The position numbers and the translations under genes are program-made. Positions 28,339 to 37,917 of a DNA stretch of 64,000 bases are shown in pieces (position 1 is the stretch's first letter; the number at the start of each line of letters is the position of its first letter). The notes beneath the pieces were generated by a model. The model was not told the origin of the DNA. It saw nothing but the letters and a program-made list of their open reading frames with translations, and did not search any database. Origin of the DNA: Sorex araneus (taxonomy: Eukaryota > Chordata > Mammalia > Eulipotyphla > Soricidae); contig NC_073305.1 in the NCBI RefSeq assembly GCF_027595985.1, positions 176,340,589-176,404,588 on the forward strand. Direction: 5' to 3'.

Positions 28339-29318
28339 AATGCAACTCAGGCAAGAGCTGCCAGAAATACCTCAGGTTCAGCACGAATTTGATCTGATGC
28401 TAATTTTTAGTCATTATGTATTCAGAAACTTTTTACTGCTGCCAATTTTTCATGACCTCCACATTCAGTTATGCAATCCTATAAGGTCTTGACCAATAAT
28501 TAAGCTTTGGATTAGACAACTACTAATTTAACAATGTAAAATTCAGAACTTTTAAAAATTTATAGAAAGGAATTGTCCTGGTACACAATATATATAAAAT
28601 CTTTGAGAGTAAAGGGATGTTAATTCTAAGCTCACTCTCAATGCTTCAGGAAAAAAAAATAGGGTATACAGAGGTTAAATGGTAAGTAAAGGAGACAAAA
28701 TATTAAGAACTGGTAAAAATGGGTAAAATAAATGAGAAGTCTTTATGTCATTCCTGCAACCTGTTTCCAAGTATGTAATTATATTAAGATGTAAAGTTAC
28801 AAAAAACAGCCAAAATTATCTGTTGAATACTAAGTGAGAAAAAATCTAAGCCTAGGTGGAGAATGACTACTATTTAAATAAATATGGAAAGGCGGTTTGT
28901 GGGGTCCCCTCTGGGGACATACTTGGTGGTGCTGAGGAGTTTCACCTGGTTCACTGCTAGGGATCAATTCCAATGGGACTCAGGAGACCAAGTGGTGACA
29001 AGGGACAGAAGCCGGGCCAGGCCTCAGGAAGGCAGGTATGTACTCCAGTCTACTGAGCGATATCTTGACCCCAAGTGGCACTTTCGATACCTAAAAACAC
29101 TTCAATATGTGTGCGTAGTCCTCCTTTTTTTTGGTTTTGAGGTCACAACCAATGATGTCTCTGGCTCTGAAATCAGGGATCACTCCTGGCAGTGCTAGGG
29201 CACCATATGGGATGCTGGGGATAGAACCCAGGTTGGCTCCATACAAGTCCCTACCTGCTGCACTGTCTCTGCGGACCCCACGTACAGTTTTAATTTTTAA
29301 TGTTAAAAAGCATCTTCA

Positions 29319-29505
29319 GGTGCTGGAGCGATAGCACAGCGGGTAGGGCGTTTGCCTTGCAGGCGGCCGACCCGGGTTCGAATCCCAGCATCCCATATGG
29401 TCCTCCGAGCACCGCCAGGAGTAATTCCTGAGTGAAGAGCCAGGAGTAACCCCTGTGCATCGCCGGGTGTGACCCAAAAACCAAAAAAAATAAATAAAAC
29501 AAAAT
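29319..29505 (+). mobile_element. SOR-like SINE with perfect 14-bp target-site duplication
   Basis: Bounded by AAAAAGCATCTTCA at 29305-29318 and 29506-29519. The element ends only about 20 bases from the KATNA1 exon at 29539, on its donor side, so it is very close to a splice site. Confidence 0.95.
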
Positions 29506-29538
29506 AAAAAGCATCTTCAATTATGAAAACCGACTGAC

Positions 29539-29719
29539 CTTCTCCTCTCTTCCTTTATTCTGTTCCTTCTTTTCTCGACAACGAACAGCTTTCCCTCTGT
29601 CATTGTGAAGATTGTGCGCAGATGGACGGTGAGCTCTGGCAGATGTACTGGGACGGTTACTGTGGGGCTTGGGGTCATTGTACTGAGGAGACTGGCGTTT
29701 CCTAGGTCCTGGTGAGGGT
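29539..29719 (-). CDS. KATNA1: KATNA1 coding exon 3 (linker)
   Basis: 181 nt encoding [20 protein letters not shown], then [20 protein letters not shown] and a basic end [20 protein letters not shown]. This is the flexible, positively charged linker between the MIT-like and AAA domains and the least conserved part of the protein. Donor GTCAGT is weak but is supported by phase. Confidence 0.95.
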
Positions 29720-31180
29720 CTAGTCAAACACAAGATCACTGGAATCATAATTAGCTCCTAGAGGTGGCTCTAATCAACAAATATACATGAGTAAGTTACA
29801 GTTTATGAACCAAAGATGCCAAGACAACAGCTGAAATCAAGACAGGACTGAATAAAGGTTACTGAACTCTAAGATCTAATGCTTATATGTATTTTTGTTT
29901 TACCCAGCTGTGCTTACTCACGGCGGGGCTCAGGGGCTGAACCAGGTCACTGAGTGCAAGGCAAGTGTCTGACTCCCTGTACTGTTTCTCTGAGCCTAAT
30001 GCTTAAATTTGAGGGACTGGAGAGATAGTACGCAGGTAAGGTGCTTGCCTTGCACACATTCAACCCACACTTCCATTCTCTGCACCCCATAAGGTCTCCC
30101 AAGACCTGCCTGAATTGATCCCTGAGCACAAAGCCAGGAACAAGCCATGAGCACTACCAGGGTGCTCAAAACACAAACAATCAAACAAACAAGAAAAAGA
30201 GCAATAACACAGCAGGCTGTATGTTTGCCTTGTACACGGCCAAACTGGGTTCAATGCCAGGCATCCCATATGATCCCCCGAGCACTGCTGGGAGTAATTC
30301 CTGAGTGCACAGCCAGGAGTAACCCCTGAGCACTGTTGGGTGTGATTCAAAAAGCTAAAAACCAAAAAAATTTGACATAGCTATCTGTGCTAATTTAATG
30401 AGAAATGGAAGACAGTATGGTTATATGATATGATATAAATAATGAAGACAAGTCAACTTTTGTTTTAACAAAAGAAATGTTGCATTTTGTATACCCTGAT
30501 GGCGGGAACGAAACCAGACTCCTATAAGCAGAATACGTGCTCCAGTCCTTGCAGCTATCTCCCTGGTTTCAGTCTGACTGACTCCTTGGAGTTGGGGGGA
30601 GGAGCTGTAGGTAGGGCTCTATCCAATGGTGCTAGGAGAATGGGAATTACAACAGGGTCAGCACCTGAACCCTGCACTCCCTCCCCAGGGTGACCAGAGC
30701 TTCAGTGACATCAGCAACAGTAGTAAGGGCGGTGGGACACTGAGATGGGGCCAGATTAAGTCCAGTTTGTGACGACAGAATGCCATGAAGATGGGCCAGA
30801 TAACCAGGACTGACCAGAAGATAATCATCGCAACATGCTGCTATTCCCTGACCTGTCTTACTGCTCTGCACACCGAAAACACAACAAAAAGTGCTCAGCC
30901 ACGCCCTCTAGTTTAGAAGACAGAAAAAGGAGAAGCATTTCTGCATTCTCTCTGGAATTCTGCTTAGGAGGCCCCTCCCATACTATTGGGAACCTTCCCT
31001 CACTTTTCATATTCTACCCTTTTAAACAGAATTTCTTCTTTTCAGACAGTAAGTGTGGTCTCCTGCTTCCAATTTTGACTGCCTGAAGACAAAAGTCTTG
31101 AATGTGCTGTAACAACATTACTGCCACTAATTTTCATTTGCTATCAACTGATAACAAGAAGCTGGAGAAGGTGCTCCGCA

Positions 31181-31676
31181 GAGACTCGACCCGGGCGGCC
31201 ACACACCTTGGTGCGGCCGCTTTGCTGCTGATTGACCATGATCCGGAGGCCAGCTAGACTATTTTTGGTCCCAGAAACTACTTGCAGCCATGTCTCTAGA
31301 CTGTGAGCTAAGCCATTGCCCCACACCAGCCGAGAAGGGGAAGTATCTCTTTCTCGGTTTTTTTTTTTCTCTTTCTGGGAAGAAGCGGCATGGCATCTGC
31401 CATATTATGAGGATTATAAGCAGGTATGAACCTGGTGGCGCGGGAAGGAGAAAAAAAAAGAGCTTTGTACTTGAAACAGTGGGACGCTTGGGCAGTCTCG
31501 GGCCGGGGCCTATACCGGCTTGCACTCTGCCGAGACTTGACCCGGGTGGCCACACACTTTGGTGCGGCCGCTTTGCTGCTGATTAACCACAATCCGGAGG
31601 CCAGCTAGACTACTTTTGGTCCCAGAAACTGCTTGCAGCCATGTCTCTAGACTGTGAACTAAGCCACTGCCCCATA
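31181..31676 (+). repeat. Tandem 351-bp unit, about 1.4 copies
   Basis: A block starting GAGACTCGACCCGGG at 31181 recurs as GAGACTTGACCCGGG at 31532. At least 140 bases are shared, including GGTGCGGCCGCTTTGCTGC, AATCCGGAGGCCAGCTAGAC (second copy) and GCAGCCATGTCTCTAGAC. The unit is GC-rich with CpG and NotI-like words, unlike the surrounding intron. A 3' retroposon tail follows at 32104, so it may be the promoter monomers of a truncated retroelement. Confidence 0.75.
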
Positions 31677-31689
31677 CAATGAAGGGAAA

Positions 31690-32104
31690 TTATGCAATTT
31701 CTAACATAAATCTCCCTGGACTTAATTATCAAAATACTAAAATACAGAAATCCTAAACCTAAACCTAAAATTCATATCTCTCCATTCTCAGCAATGGAAA
31801 ACTAATTATCAAATGCTTCCTTGTCAGTAGGGCTGGTTTTTTTGGGGGGAAACTCCAACAACAATAGTGAGTTTTGTGTTGACATATGGAATGTAATCAA
31901 GGTAAAGAGAAAATGAAGTGAAATTTATCAGTTACGCAGGCAGGGGGGGTGGGCAGGGGGTGCGAGATATACTGGGGTTTTTGGTGGTGGAATATGGACA
32001 CTGGTGAAGGGTCAGGTGTTTGAGCATTGTATAACTGAGACATAAGCCTGAGAACTTTGTAACTTTCCACATGGTGATTCAATAAAATAAATTAAAAAAA
32101 AAAA
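31690..32104 (+). mobile_element. Retroposon 3' part with GTGATTCAATAAA end
   Basis: Contains GTTACGCAGGCAGGGGGGG, ATATACTGGGGTTTTTGG and CACTGGTGAAGGGTCAGG, and ends GTGATTCAATAAAATAA plus an A-run. It follows the 351-bp tandem unit directly, which suggests one internally deleted element. Confidence 0.6.
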
Positions 32105-32115
32105 AAGCTGGAGAA

Positions 32116-32294
32116 GGGGCTGGAGTGATAGCACAGAGGGTAGGGTGTTTGCATGCGGCCGAACCGAGTTCGATTCCCAGCATCCCAATGGTCCCCTGAG
32201 CACCAACAGGGGTAATTCCTGAGTGCAGAGCCAGGAGTGACCTCTGTGCATCGCCAGGTGTGACCCAAAAAGAAAAAAAAAAAAAAAAAAAAGC
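32116..32294 (+). mobile_element. SOR-like SINE inserted at a retroposon tail
   Basis: Bounded by AGCTGGAGAAG at 32105-32115 and 32295-32305. It inserted directly beside the A-tail of the older retroposon. Part of the head between GGGTGTTTGC and ATGCGGCCG is shortened. Confidence 0.93.
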
Positions 32295-32964
32295 AGCTGG
32301 AGAAGTAGAGCAAAGGAAAGACCTAAAATTGAGGACTGCGATGTGACTCAGTGATAAAACACTTGCCTTGCAAGTATAAGGTCCTGGGTTCAATTCCCAC
32401 TACCATGTGGTTCCCAAAGCATCACTAGGAGTAAGTGATGCAAGAGCACCAAACTTGGAGTAGTCCATAAGCATTACCAAGTATAGCCCCCAAACAATAA
32501 ACTGTTGTTTTGAGAGCTTCATCATTTTTTCCCCTATGAATTAAAAAGCATATTTTTCCAATGTAGCAATAGTATAGCCCTATGATCAGCAGAATTCTGT
32601 AATAGCTCGAGAATCACTGTTTTCTCTAAACGCCTGCACTGTACTTTTGAGAAATATGACAACAAGAAAAGTACAATTTTCCCAAGGCTACAGACAGAGG
32701 TTAGGAAGTGGTAGCTCAGGTATATTCTTTCCCAGTGCCTTGCTCCCAGACTCTATCAGATAATGGGGACTCCACTACTTTTAACTCATCTAAGTTGCTT
32801 TTAAGTAATTTCTACTTATAACTAATTTACAGAAATGGGTCATAGTCAAACAATATACAACTTAAGACAGAAAAGGCATTCAGTAAAAAGTTTCTATGGG
32901 TCACTGGTTCTCCTAGTTACAGGCAATGCCATCAGTTTTTTATGCTAAATTGTTTCTTTAAAAA

Positions 32965-33063
32965 GATCACCACCATGAAGGGATGTGCACTGAAACACTG
33001 TATGCCTGAAAGTGAATTATGAGTAACTTTGTAATTTCATAGGTGACTAAATTAAAAAACAAA
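32965..33063 (+). mobile_element. Short 3'-truncated retroposon copy
   Basis: Only about 100 bases: GAAGGGATGTGCACTGAAAC, AGTAACTTTGTAATTTC, GACTAAATTAAAA. It matches the shared 3' end of the family and so appears 5'-truncated, as LINE copies usually are. Confidence 0.5.
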
Positions 33064-33421
33064 ACAAAAACCTCCAACACGACTGGAGAGATTGTATAGT
33101 GAGTAGGGTGCTTGCATTGCATACAGCTGACCCAGGTTAGATTTCGGGCACCACACATGATCCGCTGAGCACAGAGCCAGTAATAAGCCCTATGCACCTG
33201 AGTGTGGCCTCCCCACCATCAAAAAAAAAAAAAAAATCCTCCGCTTGGGCCTGAGATAACACGGGGTGGTTAAAGTACTTGCCTTCCAATCAGCCAAGCC
33301 TAGTTGGATGCTTGGCACTGCATATGATCCTATGAGAACCACCAGGCATGACACCTGAGCAACAAGCACTACCAGATGTAACCCCAACAACCCCCCAGAT
33401 AAATAAAAGGTCTCCATTTAC

Positions 33422-33579
33422 CTTCGTTCAACAGGGACAGGCAAGGACCAGACCTCTCCCTCAGAAGCTGGAAGCTCATGCTGGGCGGCTTTCAGGGGAG
33501 TGTTGTCCAGTCTGAAGCTCTCAAGTGTTTTCATGATATCTTTAACATGTTTAGCTTCCACATTTATCTCCTGCCAAAC
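33422..33579 (-). CDS. KATNA1: KATNA1 coding exon 2
   Basis: 158 nt encoding [20 protein letters not shown] and then [32 protein letters not shown]. It ends the MIT-like domain and starts the linker. Differences from the recalled human sequence (such as FRLDN for FKLDS) are conservative. Donor GTAAAT, acceptor AACCAG. Confidence 0.96.
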
Positions 33580-34416
33580 CTGGTTTCAAAGGGGAATACA
33601 GCTCTTTAAATGTCTTTAAATTAAATCACCACCAAGAGCATGGGCCATTTATTAAAGATATTAGAAACCTCCATTTTCTAATGGTTTGCCAGTAAATAAT
33701 ATCCACATACACTGTTAAAATTTTAATAATGGTTTCAATTAATTGCTTTCTATTGAAAATCAATTCTGATAAAATGGGTAGTCACATCATTCACTAAGGT
33801 TCTTCTCAAAGTTGCATAACAAACATAAAAGTCAATTATAATGTCCAAGTTTGATAAAATAACACTGCTTTACATTGTGCACATTGATGGTTTTTATCCT
33901 ATTTACTTGACTCAAAATGATGATCAAAAGCCATTAATGGCTAGCCAATCAGTTTAAAAGACACGGTTTCAGTGTCTAAGTTCACATATAACTAAGATTA
34001 TTACTTTGTTTAAAAGTACTCTTCACTCGAGGTTGTAGAGATAATACAGCAGGTAAGATTTGTCTTAAACATGGTTGACCTGGGTTCAATCCCTGCCATC
34101 TCACATGCTCCCCTAAATACCACCGGGGGTAATGCCAGAGCACCAAGACAGGAGTAAGTCCCGCGCAGCACTGGGTATGGTGGAAAACTCAATATGTATC
34201 TGTTTAAAACATACCCAGGTCAGTGCTGGGGGTTGCTACTGGAGGTGCGTGGGGAAAATGGGTTCCTTGGTCAGGAACTAAGCCTAGTACTTCACATAAG
34301 CAAGGAAAGACACTCTACCACTGAGCTATATCCCCAGCCTCCTAGCATTTCAAAATGTATACATATTGGGCCAGAGACAGTATAGCTCTTGGCTTGCAAA
34401 AGCTGACACTGTTTGC

Positions 34417-34437
34417 GGGGGGGGGGGGGGGGGGGGG
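34417..34437. repeat. G21 homopolymer
   Basis: 21 consecutive G on the + strand, between a + SINE fragment and a - SINE fragment. A run this long is prone to sequencing error and could form a G-quadruplex. Confidence 0.9.
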
Positions 34438-35399
34438 TTTGTTTTGTTTTGCTTGGGTCAAGTGTCCTACCTGGCAATGGTCAGGGTATCAAACCTGGGT
34501 CAGCTGTGTACAAGGATCTGCCCTACTCACTGTAAAATCACTCCAGCCCCATCCCAAATTTTTTAATTAAAAAAATTTTTTTAAGCTGGCCTTACAAAAA
34601 AGGGTCATTACAAATCTTTCAGTGAAAATTCAGGGCTCCTTAAGAAAGAAAGTATTTTTCTTTCTTAAGGGCTAAGCAATAGTACAGTGAGTAGGGCATT
34701 TGCCTTGCATGCGGCAGATCTGGGTTTGATCCCCGGTACCCCATATGGTCCCAAGTTCCGCCAGAAGTCACCGCTAATCACAGAGTCAGGAGTAAGCCCT
34801 GAGTACCACACTGGATGTGGCCCAGAAACAAAAAGTAAAATCAAAAAGTATCATTGCCACCCCCCATCGGCTTTGCAGAAGAAGATACAGGCAAATGGTT
34901 GAGTTCAAAAGAGAAATCATTTTCTCTTTAAAGAAGATTAAAGGAAAAAACGAAATACTATCAAATAAAGTAGTTCAGTAAAATCTGAGGGATAATATTC
35001 TACTTAACATGCCAGCTCAAGAAGACTATCAATTTCTTTCTTTGTTTCAGGGTCACACCCAGTGGTGTTCAGGGCTTGCTACTCCTGTGTCAGTGATCAG
35101 GAGTGATGCCTGGCAGTGCTCGTATTTGGTGCTGGGGATCTGAACCAGGGACTAACACACATAAGGTCAGTGCCTTCCCTCCTTTACTACTGCTCTCCGA
35201 CCCAAGATTATTCATTTCTGGAACATTTCTTTCCTCAGTGACATAGATGAGCCTTGTTACATATGCCCCTTTCAACTGGACCAGACCTAAAAGTCCACCT
35301 GTAAACTTTCCATAGGTCGTGAGCTAGGCTGACAGGTCAAAGGGCTGGAAAATGGATGGTTTGTTTCTCAACCCCAAGTCCAAGCCCCAGCTCCCACAC

Positions 35400-37250
35400 A
35401 CTTAGTATACCAGCAGCACTGGGAAAAACAGTGCAGCCCTGAGCACTAACGTTCCGATCCCGCGTAGCTCCCAGCCCCGATGATCCTGAATAACACCACA
35501 CAGCTGGACTACCACTTAACAGCCTGGCCCAGTTGGCCAAGAGTCTTGGGAGTGGCCTCCAGGTCCCCTGAGCATTGCTTGGGAGCTCTCCAATTCCCCC
35601 AAAGTTCCTACCAGTCCCCAGTGACTGAAGTTCCCAAACTGAAATTCAAATATGGCTTGCTTGATAATGTTCCACAGAAAAGATGGTACCTTTGAGATTC
35701 AGGTGCCTCTTAAGTTTCAACATGGCTTCATAAAACCAATCAGAGGGCATGGTGCCACCAACAGGTTAACTCGTACCTGCAGGTGAGTGCGTGAGCATCC
35801 TGATTTTGCCTTCAGGCTTCCTGATACCCCAAAATTGCCACTGTGCATTTATTTGGCCGGACCCAAACAACTTGGGACCAAGTTTACCAAGAAATTAAAT
35901 GGCCAAAAGTTAGATATGTGGGAGTCATGCCCACAAACCACCTCCGGCTCAGCTATACAAGCTCATATATTGGCCTTAATTCAGAGACCCAAAAATCCGG
36001 AAAGAAATCAAAAGCCAGGGGCTGGAACGATAGCACAGCGGGTAGGGCATTTGCCTTGCACGCGGCCGACCCGGGTTCTAATCCCAGCATCCCGTATGGT
36101 CCCCTGAGCACCGCCAGGGGTAATTCCTGAGTGAAGAGCCAGGAGTAACCCCTGTGCATTGCTGGGTGTGACCCAAAAACAAACAAACAAAAAAATCAAA
36201 AGCCACAGTTAATCTCAGACCCGAGTATGGCAGAACAGACTGGGGTAAATCGGAGGGGGCAGGTTGGCCTGTGCCTGCCCAAGCAGAGCCCCCAGTAGCC
36301 ACTTGCTTCCACAATTCAAAATCGTCACCATACCCCCAGCCTGACTCCACCGTCTCAGGGCAGACCTCACCAAGCTATAAACTGCTGAAAATTCGGGTAT
36401 GCGGGTTTTGTGACTGAAATCTCCAGGCTTTCACAGAGTTGGGGTGGGCTATCTCCCCCCACTTCTCAAAACACATGGAAGCACTGGCAGTCACCCCCAC
36501 AAGCCAACTCCAGCACCACCCTATAAACTCTATTAGTGGCCCTGCTTCAGAGACCCATAAATAAATCTCAAAAGAAACCAAAAGCCAGAGACACAGCAGC
36601 GAGTCCAGGAAGACACCACAGTGCCAGATATTTCTCCAAGCCTCATATCAAGCCAATTTCACTGGGGCATCCCAGATGGAGCACGCACAGTCTCCCCACC
36701 TATTCCAGATGGAATCCTGGTGACCAACAGCTGCCACAAGAATGGCCCAGGTATTTGGGTTCCAGGACTAAAATCTCCACGTTGCATGGCGGCAGATGTA
36801 CCATCTTAGTCCTGCACCAATAGTCCTGGTCCAGAGTCGCCGAACTGAATCCCAAAATGGATTAGTGCCCTAGAGAAATGTCTCTGGAACCCAACCATCT
36901 ACAATCTAGGATTCCAGAAGTATGTGGCTACAGCACCCATGATATTCAAAATGAGCAAGGGATAATAAATGATCTAGCATCTGCCCCTGGCAAGCAGGCT
37001 TGAATGGTGGTGGGAAAATTCGAGCGAAACGTACGCCCAAAAGTAAGAGAGAGTATTGGGGGGCTTCCACGGAGGCAGCGTGAGAACTGGGATGGGGGGT
37101 GGGATATACTGGGGACACTGGTGGTGGAAAGTGTGCACTGGTGGAGGGATGGGTGTTCGATCATTGTACAGCTGAATCTCGAACATGAAAGCTTTGTAGC
37201 TACATCTCACGGTGATTCAATAAAACAAACAAACAAAATAAAAACCTCCA
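35400..37250 (+). mobile_element. Complex retroelement with repeated units and a GTGATTCAATAAA end
   Basis: Two related blocks, about 35926-36017 and 36492-36590, share words such as TTCAGAGACCCA and AAAGCCAG. Between and after them are Pro/His-rich but broken frames. The 3' end at 36980-37250 carries GGATGGGTGTTCGATCATTG and GTGATTCAATAAAAC. The part at 36377-36520 also matches the window end (63806-63960). A young SINE (36018-36192) interrupts it. No intact gene is seen; whether it is LINE-like or LTR-like is open, and the left border is approximate. Confidence 0.55.
36018..36192 (+). mobile_element. SOR-like SINE with perfect 13-bp target-site duplication
   Basis: Bounded by AAATCAAAAGCCA at 36005-36017 and 36193-36205. 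It inserted into the older complex repeat, which dates it after that element. Confidence 0.95.
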
Positions 37251-37749
37251 TTTTTAGGAGAAAGAATGTGATGCCAAACAATTTTGAAACCACTATTCTT
37301 TTAAATATATATATATATAATATATAAAATCTATTATATATATATATTTTTATACTATTTGGGTCACATCCAGCAATGCTCAGGGGTTACTCCTGGCTCT
37401 GTATTCAGGAATTACCTGTCAGTGTTCAGGGGACCATATGGGATGTGAGGGATCAAACCCAGGTAGGGTACATGTCAGGAAAATACTTTACCTGCTATAC
37501 TATCTCTCTAATTCCAACTGTTTCTTTTTAACCTATTAAATTCCAACAATTAGAATATCTGACACAAACTCATAATGCCAATGGTGCATACATACAGACT
37601 AACACAATAACAAGAAAACAAATTTCAAGTAGTATCATATATAAATCCAGGTAAAAAACACTCTTAATGTAACTGCAAAAAGTATGTACAATACATTTAA
37701 ATTCACTTCTGAGCATTTAAACCATAAAATATGCAACCATGATTCTTAC

Positions 37750-37911
37750 CTGTTGCCACTTCTGCTGGAGATATGTGTCTTTGACTGAGTATAGATACTT
37801 GTTCATCTGGTCAAGTACTCCCTGATAATAGACCATGGCGGAGTCATAATTTCCCAGCAATGCATATTCACGAGCTAATTTCACATTCTCACTGATCATA
37901 AGGAGACTCAT
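37750..37911 (-). CDS. KATNA1: KATNA1 coding exon 1 (start codon)
   Basis: 162 nt, 54 codons from ATG at 37911-37909: [20 protein letters not shown] then [20 protein letters not shown] and up to QQKWQQ at a GTAAGA donor. The ATG matches the human start. An upstream in-frame GTG at 37917 is not needed. A splice acceptor (TTTAGCTTTCAG) lies 6 bases upstream, so the first exon is noncoding. It forms the microtubule-interacting N-terminal domain. Confidence 0.97.
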
Positions 37912-37917
37912 GCTCAC

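Larger units (their letters stand above)
23227..29538 (-). other. KATNA1 intron 3 (6.3 kb)
   Basis: Repeat-rich intron. Besides listed elements it has SINEs at about 23436-23610 (+), 24682-24841 (-), 24953-25131 (-), 27635-27790 (+), 28897-29072 (-) and 29125-29279 (-), and two short diverged pieces at about 23285-23365 and 26035-26130. Unique AT-rich sequence lies at 25140-25385, 25560-26030, 27795-28150 and 28350-28890. No exon seen. Confidence 0.82.
29720..33421 (-). other. KATNA1 intron 2
   Basis: Holds SINE fragments at about 29898-29998 (-), 30013-30178 (+), 30190-30368 (+), 32330-32495 (+), 33075-33222 (+) and 33244-33400 (+), plus the monomer-like repeat and retroposon tails listed separately. 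Unique sequence at 30370-31140 and 32500-32960 has no recognisable exon. Confidence 0.82.
33580..37749 (-). other. KATNA1 intron 1 within the coding region
   Basis: Unique AT-rich sequence at 33600-34020. Then SINE pieces at about 34026-34182 (+), 34213-34340 (-), 34370-34414 (+), 34440-34550 (-), 34667-34841 (+), 35042-35202 (-) and 37358-37515 (-), the complex repeat at 35.4-37.25 kb, and an AT dinucleotide tract at about 37300-37350. Confidence 0.82.

Noticed and set aside
37912-37917. An upstream GTG start for KATNA1 adding two residues
   Set aside because: The ATG at 37911 matches the human start and suits the family; a non-ATG start is not needed.
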